24,228 bases of DNA from Clostridia bacterium (GTDB lineage: Bacteria > Bacillota > Clostridia > Oscillospirales > Acutalibacteraceae), in the NCBI GenBank assembly GCA_024404065.1, contig JAKSQR010000007.1:1-24228 (forward strand). The letters are read 5' to 3'. This document shows, piece by piece, positions 15,020 to 22,900 of the stretch. The notes beneath the pieces are model-generated. The model was not told the DNA's origin. It searched no databases and worked only from the letters and a program-made list of their open reading frames with translations. Positions within the stretch are counted from its first letter, which is position 1; every line of letters begins with the position of its first letter. The position numbers were made by a program, and so were the translations under genes.

Positions 15020-17319
15020 TGAAACAGGTTTTATGTTCACGTTGTAAGGAACGCCCTGCAATGTTCTTTATGACTAAAGTTGAAGGCGAAAAGACCACTC
15101 AGGAGGGTCTTTGCATCAAATGTGCTATGGACCTTAATATCGGCCCTATAAAGCAGATTATACAGTCCATGGGTATATCTGAGGATGAATTTGACGAGGT
15201 TAGTGAGCAGTTTAACGAAATGTTTGAAAACGGCTCATTTGAGCCAGGTGGAGCAGGCACTATGCCATTTATGCAGAATTTCAGTGCAATGATGAGTGGC
15301 GAAGCTATGGACAACGCTGAAAAAGGCAGTGAAGCTCCCTCTGACGAAAAGAAGAAAAAGAGATTTGGCAAAAAGGGTCAGGAGCAGCCTAAGGATAAAA
15401 AGAGAAAGTATCTTGATCAGTTTTGTACTAATCTTACCGAAAAGGCAAGAAACAATAAAATTGACCGTATTATAGGCAGAGATAATGAGATTTACAGGTC
15501 TATTCAGATTCTTTGCAGAAGGTCAAAAAATAACCCCTGCCTTATAGGTGAGCCCGGTGTAGGTAAAACCGCTATTGCAGAGGGTCTTGCCCTTCGCATT
15601 GCAAGCGGTGATGTACCTGCAAAGCTTAAAGAGAAAGAAATACACATGCTTGATATAGCTGCCCTTGTAGCAGGCACTCAGTTCAGAGGTCAGTTTGAGA
15701 GCAGAATTAAGGGCCTTATAGAAGAAGTTAAGGCTGAAGGCAACATTATCCTCTTTATTGACGAGGTTCATCAGCTTGTAGGTGCAGGCGAAAGCGAAGG
15801 CTCAATGAATGCTGCAAATATTCTTAAGCCCTCCCTTTCAAGAGGTGAAATTCAGATTATTGGTGCAACAACCTTTACTGAATACAGAAAGTATATTGAA
15901 AAGGATGCCGCACTTGAAAGAAGACTTCAGCCCGTTAAGGTTGAGGAGCCTTCAATAGCCGAAACTGTTGAAATGCTTACAGGTGTTAAGAATTACTATG
16001 AGGATTTCCACAGAGTAAGAGTAAATGACAGCCTTATTGAAAGAGCTGTAAACCTTAGTGAAAGGTATATTAACGACCGTTTCCTTCCCGATAAAGCTAT
16101 TGACTTGCTTGATGAGGCTTGCACCTGTGCAAACCTGAGAAACCCCGATATAAGCAGATATGAGGCTGCAATTAAGGAGCTTCAGGACCTTGAGGCTGAA
16201 GAAGCTGAGCTTATGGAAGGCAATGAGGACGGCGAAGCTGATTATGAAGAAATTGCAAAGGTTAAGTCCGAAATTCTTCAGAAGCAGAATGAAGTAAAAG
16301 AGCTTGAAGAAAAGGCTAATGATAATTTAGTAACTGAGGAAGACCTTGCAAGAGTTATTCAGCTCTGGACAGGTATACCTGCAAATAAGGTAATTGAAAG
16401 TGACCTTCGCAAGCTTAAAGCTCTTGAAAGCAACATCAAGGCAAACCTTATAGGTCAGGATGAGGCAGTTGAGCTTGTATCAGCTGCAATCCGCAGGGGC
16501 AGAATTCAGATTAACCCCCGCAGAAGACCTTCATCATTTATATTTGTAGGTCCTACAGGTGTAGGTAAAACTGAGCTTGTTAAATTACTTGCAAAAGAGC
16601 TTTTTGATACACCTGAAACACTTATAAGGCTTGATATGAGTGAGTTTATGGAGAAGCACTCCGTTTCCCGTATCATAGGCTCACCTCCCGGCTATGTAGG
16701 CTATGATGAGGCGGGTCAGCTTACCGAAAAGGTACGCCGTAAGCCTTACTCCGTAGTTCTTTTTGATGAAATTGAAAAGGCACATCCCGATGTAATGAAT
16801 ATCCTTCTTCAGATACTTGATGAGGGCAAAATTACAGATGCTCAGGGCAGAACCGTAAGCTTTGAAAATACCATTATCATTATGACATCAAATGCAGGCT
16901 CCAACCGTGCAGGCGGTGCTCTTGGTTTTGGTAAATCAAAGAATGAGGCTTCCAAAGAGCGTGCTATGAAGGGTCTTTCAGAATTTTTAAGACCTGAGTT
17001 TATAGGCAGAGTTGATGAGGTTATAGTATTTAATGACCTTACTAAAGAGGATTACACAAAGATTGCTGCTCTGCTGCTTAATGAGCTTGTTAAGCCCCTT
17101 GAGGATAAGGGCATTAAGCTCACATGGGACGATGCCGCTACAGAAACTATTGCTGAGCTTTCAGCTGACGGCACAAGAGGTGCAAGAGACCTTCGCTCCT
17201 GCATCAGGCGTAATGTTGAGGATGCAATCACCTCAAAGATGGTTGACTCCCTTGATAAGCCTATCAAAAAGGTTAGTGTTACTGCTGAAGACGGCAAAAT
17301 TATATGCAATTTCAAATAA
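15019..17319 (+). CDS. clpE: ClpE-like AAA+ unfoldase with N-terminal zinc-finger domain
   Basis: This 766-residue Hsp100 protein unfolds substrates for ClpP. The usual Clp N-domain is missing; instead residues 1-40 form a ClpE/McsA-like zinc finger (C6-S-R-C9 and C32-I-K-C35). A Glu/Met-rich helical segment (41-75) and a charged low-complexity linker (about 76-132) follow. AAA1 has GEPGVGKT (177-184) and FIDE (246-249); a short coiled middle segment covers about 380-435; AAA2 has GPTGVGKT (511-518) and LFDEIEKAHP (581-590). LGF at 635-637 matches the ClpP-binding tripeptide loop (IGF-like) of ClpC/ClpE/ClpX, so ClpP partnership is likely. There is no CtsR gene or CtsR-like operator near it. 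The ATG overlaps the pgsA stop, and no strong ribosome site is visible, suggesting coupling. ClpC-family is the alternative name. Confidence 0.88.
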   Translation: MKQVLCSRCKERPAMFFMTKVEGEKTTQEGLCIKCAMDLNIGPIKQIIQSMGISEDEFDEVSEQFNEMFENGSFEPGGAGTMPFMQNFSAMMSGEAMDNAEKGSEAPSDEKKKKRFGKKGQEQPKDKKRKYLDQFCTNLTEKARNNKIDRIIGRDNEIYRSIQILCRRSKNNPCLIGEPGVGKTAIAEGLALRIASGDVPAKLKEKEIHMLDIAALVAGTQFRGQFESRIKGLIEEVKAEGNIILFIDEVHQLVGAGESEGSMNAANILKPSLSRGEIQIIGATTFTEYRKYIEKDAALERRLQPVKVEEPSIAETVEMLTGVKNYYEDFHRVRVNDSLIERAVNLSERYINDRFLPDKAIDLLDEACTCANLRNPDISRYEAAIKELQDLEAEEAELMEGNEDGEADYEEIAKVKSEILQKQNEVKELEEKANDNLVTEEDLARVIQLWTGIPANKVIESDLRKLKALESNIKANLIGQDEAVELVSAAIRRGRIQINPRRRPSSFIFVGPTGVGKTELVKLLAKELFDTPETLIRLDMSEFMEKHSVSRIIGSPPGYVGYDEAGQLTEKVRRKPYSVVLFDEIEKAHPDVMNILLQILDEGKITDAQGRTVSFENTIIIMTSNAGSNRAGGALGFGKSKNEASKERAMKGLSEFLRPEFIGRVDEVIVFNDLTKEDYTKIAALLLNELVKPLEDKGIKLTWDDAATETIAELSADGTRGARDLRSCIRRNVEDAITSKMVDSLDKPIKKVSVTAEDGKIICNFK

Positions 17320-17336
17320 AGCAGGAGGATATATAA

Positions 17337-19358
17337 ATGGCACATTTCAGATTTGCGGCTTTTGCAGATGAAGCTTCTGGTCAGATTGCTGAGCAGATAG
17401 TTGAGTGCAAAAAGAATGGCATTGAATTTATTGAGCTTCGTAACTGCGATGGTAAAAATGTTTCCAACCTTACAGTAGAGGAAGCAAAGGACCTTAAAAA
17501 GAGACTTGATGAGGGTGGAATGAAGGTTTCATCCATCGGCTCACACTATGGTAAGATTGAAATTACAGACGATTTTGAGCCTCACTTTGAAGCATTTAAG
17601 AATACCGTTGAGGTAGCAAAAATACTTGAGGCAAAATACATCAGAATTTTCTCCTTCTACTTCCTTAAAGGTGAAAGCCATGAGGAATATAAAGAAGAGG
17701 TTTTCAGGCGTGTAGGCGCTATGGCAGACTATGCTAAGGAGCAGGGTGTGCTCTGCTGCCATGAAAACGAAAGAGGTATATACGGTGATACTCCCGAAAG
17801 AGCAATGGAAATTATGGAGTATTTTGGTGACAGACTTGGTGTAATTTTTGACCCTGCCAACTACCTTATTAACCCTAACCGCACATTCCCCGCTTTTGAG
17901 AAATTCTGCGATAAAATTACATATATGCACATCAAAGACGCCCTCTATGGCACAGAAACAATTGTGCCTGCAGGTGAAGGCGATGGCGAAATTGAAAAAA
18001 TGCTTAAAATGCTTGATAAGAGAAACTGCGAAATCATTCTCTCTGTTGAGCCTCATTTAAGAGTTTTTGATGGTATTAAAGACCTTGAGGTTGACGATAA
18101 GCTTGCACTCAAGATGAACGAAAAATATACCTACCCTGATAATAAGGCTTCCTTTGCTGCTGCCTGCTCAGCTATACATAAATTAGTTGAGGAGAAGGTA
18201 CAGCCTGTAAAGCTTGGCATTATAGGTGTAGGTAATATGGGCTCTGCTCATATTAAAAATCAGGTTGCAGGTAAGCACAGCGAAATAAGAGTAGTTGCCT
18301 GCGCAGATTTAATCCCTGAAAGAAACGAAAAAATGAAGGAGCTTATTCCTTCAATCAAAACCTTTGACAGTGCTGAGGCACTTATTGACAGCGGTGAGGT
18401 TGATGCTGTAATTATTGCTACTCCTCATTACTTCCACCCCACTATTGCTCAGTATGCCTTCTCAAAGGGCATTCACGTGCTCAGCGAAAAGCCTGCAGGT
18501 GTTTTCACTAAGGCAGTAAGAGAAATGAATGAGGCAGCTGCAAAAACTGACCTTGTTTTTGGTATGATGTTTAACCAGCGTACAAACTGTGTTTACAGAA
18601 AGCTCCGTGAAATCGTAAAGAGCGGTGAGCTTGGCGAAATAAAGAGAGTAAACTGGATTATCACAGACTGGTACCGCACTCAGAGCTATTATAACTCAGG
18701 CGGATGGCGTGCAACATGGGCAGGTGAAGGCGGTGGCGTACTTCTTAATCAGTGCCCACATAACCTTGACCTCTGGCAGTGGATTTGCGGTATGCCCAAT
18801 AAGATAAGAGCATTTTGTCATGAGGGCAAATGGCACGATATTGAGGTTGAGGATGATGTAACAATTTATGCTGAATACCCCAATGGTGCTACCGGCGTAT
18901 TTATTACTACCACAGGCGACTGCCCCGGCACAAACAGGCTTGAAATCACCCTTGATGGCGGCAAGCTTATCTGTGATGGCGATTCACTTAAGCTTTACAG
19001 ACTTAAAGGCTTAACAAGTGACCACCTTAAAAACTGTGAGGAAGGCTTTGCAAGGCTTGATGGCGAATGGGAGGACGTTGAAACCGACGGCAGAAACATT
19101 CAGCACCCAGAGGTTGTTACAAAATTTGCTGCAGCTATTCTCAGAGGTGAGCCTCTTGTAGCAGGCGGTGAGGAAGGCATAAATGGTCTTACAATCTCAA
19201 ATGCTGCTCACCTTTCATCATGGCTTAATAAAGAAATAACCCTTCCACTTGATGAGGACCTTTTCTATGCTGAGCTTCAGAAAAAGATTGCCTCAGGTAA
19301 GGCAGAGAAGGAAAATGTTACATCAAGTGTTCAGGGAGATATGTCCGGCACATATTGA
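17337..19358 (+). CDS. Fusion: sugar isomerase/epimerase TIM barrel + Gfo/Idh/MocA dehydrogenase
   Basis: This single 673-residue protein joins two enzymes. Residues 1 to about 280 are a xylose-isomerase-like (AP_endonuc_2) barrel with the expected metal ligands: E143 (CHENERG), D172 (FDPANY), H198 (MHIKDA) and E238 (SVEPH). Residues about 290-650 are a Gfo/Idh/MocA oxidoreductase with an NAD(P)-binding GVGNMG (297-302), EKP (384-386, the usual catalytic Lys) and LLNQCPHNLDLW (469-480, with the usual His). Both halves look complete, and no frameshift or stop lies at the junction. Such pairs act on inositols and on keto-sugar intermediates in other bacteria; the substrate here is unknown. AGGAGG at 17323-17328 fixes the start. 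It is followed by a second dehydrogenase and an SDR, so a small sugar-oxidation pathway is likely. Confidence 0.9.
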   Translation: MAHFRFAAFADEASGQIAEQIVECKKNGIEFIELRNCDGKNVSNLTVEEAKDLKKRLDEGGMKVSSIGSHYGKIEITDDFEPHFEAFKNTVEVAKILEAKYIRIFSFYFLKGESHEEYKEEVFRRVGAMADYAKEQGVLCCHENERGIYGDTPERAMEIMEYFGDRLGVIFDPANYLINPNRTFPAFEKFCDKITYMHIKDALYGTETIVPAGEGDGEIEKMLKMLDKRNCEIILSVEPHLRVFDGIKDLEVDDKLALKMNEKYTYPDNKASFAAACSAIHKLVEEKVQPVKLGIIGVGNMGSAHIKNQVAGKHSEIRVVACADLIPERNEKMKELIPSIKTFDSAEALIDSGEVDAVIIATPHYFHPTIAQYAFSKGIHVLSEKPAGVFTKAVREMNEAAAKTDLVFGMMFNQRTNCVYRKLREIVKSGELGEIKRVNWIITDWYRTQSYYNSGGWRATWAGEGGGVLLNQCPHNLDLWQWICGMPNKIRAFCHEGKWHDIEVEDDVTIYAEYPNGATGVFITTTGDCPGTNRLEITLDGGKLICDGDSLKLYRLKGLTSDHLKNCEEGFARLDGEWEDVETDGRNIQHPEVVTKFAAAILRGEPLVAGGEEGINGLTISNAAHLSSWLNKEITLPLDEDLFYAELQKKIASGKAEKENVTSSVQGDMSGTY

Positions 19359-19375
19359 TTAAGTCAGGTGATAAA

Positions 19376-20383
19376 ATGAAAGTTGCAATTGTAGGTTGCG
19401 GTAATGTTTCTAAAAACCATTTTGCCGCAATTGAAAATATTCCCAGTGTTCAGATAGTTGCTACTGTTGATATCATAGCAGAAAGAGCACAGGAAAAAGC
19501 CGAAAAATATGGTGCAAAAGCATATACAGATTTTGACGAAATGCTTATGGCAGAAAAGCCTGAATGCGTTCACATAGCTACTCCCCACTATCTGCATACC
19601 GAAATGGCTATAAAAGCTCTTGAAAGCGGCGCTCACGTATTTGTTGAAAAGCCCTGCTCAACCTCAGTCGAAGAGGCTGACAAGCTTATAGATGCTATGA
19701 ACAGAACGGGCAGGCAGGTAGGTGTCTGCTTCCAGAACAGATATAACAGCTCCACAATCACTATGAAAAAGCTGATAGATGTAGAGCTTATAGGTAAAAT
19801 GGTTGCTTTACGTGCTTTTGTTACGTGGAACAGAAATGCTGATTACTACAATGATGACTGGCACGGTAAAAAGGATAAAGAGTGTGGTGGCGTGCTTATA
19901 AACCAGGCTATTCACACAGTTGACCTTTTGCAGTATTTCGGTGGCGGATGTGATAGTGTAACAGCTCACGTTTTCAATGACCATCTTAAAGGTGTAATTG
20001 AGGTTGAAGATACGGCAACAGCAAGGCTTCAGCTTAAAAATGGAGTACCTGCCATACTGTATGCAACTACTGCTTACACTGCTGATGCAGATGTATTTAT
20101 AGAAGCCATAATGGAAAAAGGCACATTCCGTTTAGAGGGAGAGAGACTGCTCAGAATAAATCCAAACGGCTTTACTGAGGTGCTTTGTGAAAAGAGCGAC
20201 AATAAATTTACAGGCAAAAGCTATTGGGGTCACGGTCACCCTGCTATTATCAGAGATTTTTATGATTGCATAAATACAAACCGTAAATTTACAATTGATG
20301 CAGCAGAGGGCAGCAAGGCTCCAAAAATTGTAGCAGCCTGCTATGAATCATCAGAAAAAAATATTGATATAGAGGTAAAATAA
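19376..20383 (+). CDS. Gfo/Idh/MocA family oxidoreductase
   Basis: This 335-residue protein has an N-terminal Rossmann domain with GCGNVSKNH (7-15), acidic D32 after the second strand (VATVDI), HIATPHYLH (66-74), EKPCSTS (91-97, K92 the usual catalytic Lys) and GGVLINQAIHTVDLLQYF (171-188, His180). These are hallmarks of NAD(P)-dependent sugar, inositol or amino-sugar dehydrogenases. It resembles the C-terminal half of the preceding fusion protein in its motif order, but the match is only family level, so it is not a recent duplicate. The ATG at 19376 is supported by AGGTG (19366-19370); the in-frame TTG at 19355 overlaps the fusion gene's end and is not needed. Substrate unknown; probably acts with its two neighbours. 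Confidence 0.92.
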   Translation: MKVAIVGCGNVSKNHFAAIENIPSVQIVATVDIIAERAQEKAEKYGAKAYTDFDEMLMAEKPECVHIATPHYLHTEMAIKALESGAHVFVEKPCSTSVEEADKLIDAMNRTGRQVGVCFQNRYNSSTITMKKLIDVELIGKMVALRAFVTWNRNADYYNDDWHGKKDKECGGVLINQAIHTVDLLQYFGGGCDSVTAHVFNDHLKGVIEVEDTATARLQLKNGVPAILYATTAYTADADVFIEAIMEKGTFRLEGERLLRINPNGFTEVLCEKSDNKFTGKSYWGHGHPAIIRDFYDCINTNRKFTIDAAEGSKAPKIVAACYESSEKNIDIEVK

Positions 20384-20384
20384 T

Positions 20385-21233
20385 ATGACACACGAAAACT
20401 TAAAAGACAGAGTAGCAGTTATTACAGGTGGCGGCGGTGTGCTTTGCGGTGGCTTTGCAAAGGTACTTGCAGAGCTTGGTTGTAAGGTTGCTGTGCTTGA
20501 TTTAAGAGAAGAAGCTGCACAGGTTGTAGTAGACGAAATCAAGGCTGCAGGCGGCAAAGCAATGGCAGTAGGCTGTAATGTACTTGAGGCAGAGAGCCTT
20601 GAATGTGCAAGGCAGAAAATAAGAGCAGAGTTTGGCCCCTGCGATATCCTTATTAACGGTGCAGGCGGTAACAACCCTAAGGGCACAACCACAAAGGAAA
20701 CCTACGAAGAGGGCGACCTTGAGAATGCAGTTGAAGGCGTAAAGACATTCTTTGACCTTGACCCCGCAGGCGTAAGCTTTGTATTTAACCTTAACATACT
20801 TGGCACATTACTTACCACACAGTGCTTTGCAAAGGATATGCTCGGCAGAGAAAACACAAGCATTCTTAATATCTCATCAATGAATGCCTTCTGCCCCCTT
20901 ACAAAGATTCCTGCTTACTCAGCAGCTAAGGCAGGCGTAAGCAACTTTACACAGTGGCTTGCAGTTCACTTTGCAGATGCAGGCATCAGAGTAAATGCTA
21001 TTGCTCCCGGCTTCTTTGCAACAAACCAGAACCACTCACTCCTTTTCAACGAGGATGGCTCTCTTACCCCCAGAAGCGAAAAGATTATCAGCCACACACC
21101 TATGAGAAGATTTGGTGTGCCTGAGGATTTAAGCGGCGCACTTGCATTCTTCTGTGACGAAACCTACTCAGCATTCATCACAGGCGTTGTACTCCCCATT
21201 GACGGTGGCTTCAGCGCATATTCAGGTGTTTAA
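20385..21233 (+). CDS. SDR family oxidoreductase, D-mannonate oxidoreductase (YjmF/UxuB)-like
   Basis: This 282-residue short-chain dehydrogenase has the cofactor loop TGGGGVLCGGFA (14-25), the NGAG motif (91-94) and a catalytic Ser (164/165) with Y178-x3-K182. The long insert after NNPKGTTTKETYEE and the ending LTPRSEKIISHTPMRRFG ... VVLPIDGGFSAYSGV strongly resemble the Bacillus YjmF type, which interconverts D-fructuronate and D-mannonate with NAD(P)H. The ending is the most convincing part; the exact substrate is inferred. No uxaC, uxuA or kdg gene is in the window, so a role with other keto-sugar acids is also possible. The gene starts one base after the preceding stop, with AGAGGT 14 bases upstream of the ATG. 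It is the last gene of the long plus-strand run. Confidence 0.88.
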   Translation: MTHENLKDRVAVITGGGGVLCGGFAKVLAELGCKVAVLDLREEAAQVVVDEIKAAGGKAMAVGCNVLEAESLECARQKIRAEFGPCDILINGAGGNNPKGTTTKETYEEGDLENAVEGVKTFFDLDPAGVSFVFNLNILGTLLTTQCFAKDMLGRENTSILNISSMNAFCPLTKIPAYSAAKAGVSNFTQWLAVHFADAGIRVNAIAPGFFATNQNHSLLFNEDGSLTPRSEKIISHTPMRRFGVPEDLSGALAFFCDETYSAFITGVVLPIDGGFSAYSGV

Positions 21234-21254
21234 TAGATTTATAAGACAAAAATT

Positions 21255-21282
21255 AAGGGAAGCCAATCTGGCTTCCCTTTTT
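21255..21282 (+). terminator. Rho-independent terminator ending the long plus-strand operon
   Basis: An 11-bp perfect stem (AAGGGAAGCCA 21255-21265 with TGGCTTCCCTT 21269-21279) with an ATC loop runs into TTTTT. It sits 22 bases after the SDR stop. No comparable hairpin is seen at the gene junctions upstream. Confidence 0.92.
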
Positions 21283-21290
21283 AATACCAT

Positions 21291-21318
21291 AAAAGAAAAA
21301 GGCGGAGTACACTCCGCC
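21291..21318 (-). terminator. Rho-independent terminator for the amino acid ABC operon
   Basis: Stem GGCGGAG (21301-21307) pairs with CTCCGCC (21312-21318) around a four-base loop. On the minus strand it is followed by TTTTTCTTTT (complement of 21291-21300). It lies 20 bases beyond the binding-protein stop codon and faces the plus-strand terminator. Confidence 0.9.
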
Positions 21319-21337
21319 TTTGGTTATTTGATTATAA

Positions 21338-22117
21338 TTACTCAGCCTCTGTGTACTGAACTGCAAGTGAAGAAATTGTGCCATCAGCAAGCATTGCTTC
21401 GATTTCCTTATTGATCATATCAAGAAGCTCTGTGTTGCCCTTCTTAACTGCGATGCCGTACTCTTCAGCTTCAAAAGCTGTTGCATCCTCAACAATTACA
21501 AGACCTGCGTTATCAGCTACATACTTCTGAGCGGTAGCAGAGTCAATAACTACTACGTCGCACTTGCCGTTTACAAGCTCAAGAACGCACTCTGTGCCCT
21601 TCTTGAATGCTGTAAATTCAAAGCCAAGACCTTCAACAACTGTCTGACCTGTGTAGCCCTGTACAACAGCAATCTTCTTGTCAGCCATATCCTGAGCTGT
21701 CTTAATGTCGCTGCCTTCCTTAACTATCATAACCTGTGTTGCGGTGTAGTAAGGAATTGAGAAATCAACTTCCTTCATTCTATCCTCAGTAATTGTCATA
21801 CCTGCGATACAAGCATCAAGCTGACCATTCTGAAGTGCAACAAGAAGTGAGTCAAATTCAATATTGTTGATAACTGCTGTTTTGCCGTTGTTTTCAGCAA
21901 TCTTTACAGCGATAGCCATATCAATACCATCATACTGCTGTGTGCCGTCTGCTGATGAAACAACACCGTTTGCTACAACTGACTCAAAGGGTGGGAATTC
22001 AGCATTTGTACCGAATACGATAACGTTTTCATCCTTGCTGCTGCCGCAAGCTGAGAACATACATGCTACACAGCAAAGAGCAAGTACAACTGCTAATACT
22101 CTTGTAAACTTTTTCAT
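21338..22117 (-). CDS. Amino acid ABC transporter substrate-binding lipoprotein (SBP_bac_3)
   Basis: This 259-residue protein begins with a lipoprotein signal: basic MKKFTR, a hydrophobic core, and a lipobox FSAC with C24 as the likely lipidated residue. The mature part has the solute-binding family 3 pattern: IVFGTNAEFPPFESV, FDSLLVALQNGQLDACIAGMTITEDRMKEVDFS (split here across residues about 83-115), then ATQVMIVKEGSDI and AVVQGYTGQTVVE. The family binds polar amino acids such as glutamine, arginine, histidine or cystine outside the membrane; which one cannot be told. It is the last gene of a permease-ATPase-binding protein operon and has GGAGG at 22127-22131. Confidence 0.94.
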   Translation of the reverse strand: MKKFTRVLAVVLALCCVACMFSACGSSKDENVIVFGTNAEFPPFESVVANGVVSSADGTQQYDGIDMAIAVKIAENNGKTAVINNIEFDSLLVALQNGQLDACIAGMTITEDRMKEVDFSIPYYTATQVMIVKEGSDIKTAQDMADKKIAVVQGYTGQTVVEGLGFEFTAFKKGTECVLELVNGKCDVVVIDSATAQKYVADNAGLVIVEDATAFEAEEYGIAVKKGNTELLDMINKEIEAMLADGTISSLAVQYTEAE

Positions 22118-22165
22118 AATTTTAACCTCCGTTATATTTCAGCCCATAGGCTTAATTAACATAAA

Positions 22166-22888
22166 TTATAACACTTTGCTCAGGAAATTCTGAGTTCTTT
22201 CATTCTGTGGGTTAAGCAGCACCTCTGCAGGTGTGCCGCTCTCCATTACAACGCCCTGGTCTATAAATAATACTCTTGAAGCAACCTCACGGGCAAAGCC
22301 CATTTCGTGGGTAACAATTACCATTGTCATACCTGAATCGGCAAGCTCCTTCATAACATCAAGCACCTCGCCTACCATCTCGGGGTCAAGGGCTGAGGTA
22401 GGCTCATCAAAAAGCATTACCTCAGGGTTCATTGCAAGGGCACGTGCTATTGCAACTCTCTGCTTCTGACCGCCTGAAAGGGAGTTGGGGTAAGCTTCTG
22501 CCTTATCCGCAAGACCTACTCTTTCAAGCAGCTCCATAGCTTTTTTATCGGCATCTGCCTGTGACATTATTTTAAGAGTAACAGGGGCAAGTGTAATATT
22601 CTTTTTAACAGTAAGATGAGGGAAAAGATTAAACTGCTGGAAAACCATACCCATCTTCTGACGGATTGCATTTATATCTGATTTTGGTCCGTTAATAAGC
22701 TCACCATCAAGGAATATTTCACCATCAGTTGGCTCCTCAAGCCTGTTAAGGCACCTGAGGAATGTACTTTTACCTGAGCCGGAAGGGCCGATAACAGCAA
22801 CAACCTCACCGGGTGAGATATGCTCATCTATACCGTTTAATACTTTCTTTTCGCCAAAGGATTTTTTAAGACCAACTACTTTTATCAT
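22166..22888 (-). CDS. Polar amino acid ABC transporter ATP-binding protein (GlnQ type)
   Basis: This 240-residue ATPase powers the amino acid importer from the cytosolic side. It has Walker A GPSGSGKST (34-42), the Q-loop segment FQQFNLFPHLTV (83-94) typical of PAAT importers, signature LSGGQKQR (137-144) and Walker B FDEPTSALDPE (160-170). Length is normal for GlnQ/HisP-type subunits. It lies 12 bases after the permease gene, with AAGGAGG before its ATG, and 48 bases before the binding-protein gene, all on the minus strand. Confidence 0.95.
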   Translation of the reverse strand: MIKVVGLKKSFGEKKVLNGIDEHISPGEVVAVIGPSGSGKSTFLRCLNRLEEPTDGEIFLDGELINGPKSDINAIRQKMGMVFQQFNLFPHLTVKKNITLAPVTLKIMSQADADKKAMELLERVGLADKAEAYPNSLSGGQKQRVAIARALAMNPEVMLFDEPTSALDPEMVGEVLDVMKELADSGMTMVIVTHEMGFAREVASRVLFIDQGVVMESGTPAEVLLNPQNERTQNFLSKVL

Positions 22889-22900
22889 ACTTATGCCTCC

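Noticed and set aside
15095..15120. Possible heat-shock operator near the clpE-like start
   Set aside because: I looked for a CtsR-like heptad repeat around the start and inside the end of pgsA and found nothing convincing.
17541..18056. 171-codon minus-strand frame opposite the fusion gene
   Set aside because: It lies fully inside a strongly supported coding region and reads as low-quality sequence rich in Cys, Phe and His; it is a shadow of the codon pattern.
19355..20383. Second dehydrogenase as a recent duplicate of the fusion's C-terminal half
   Set aside because: They share motif order but differ at most positions between motifs, so they are separate members of a large family.
20351..20692. 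113-codon minus-strand frame across the start of the SDR gene
   Set aside because: Ser/Pro/Thr-rich shadow typical of the reverse of an alanine- and glycine-rich Rossmann domain, with no support of its own.
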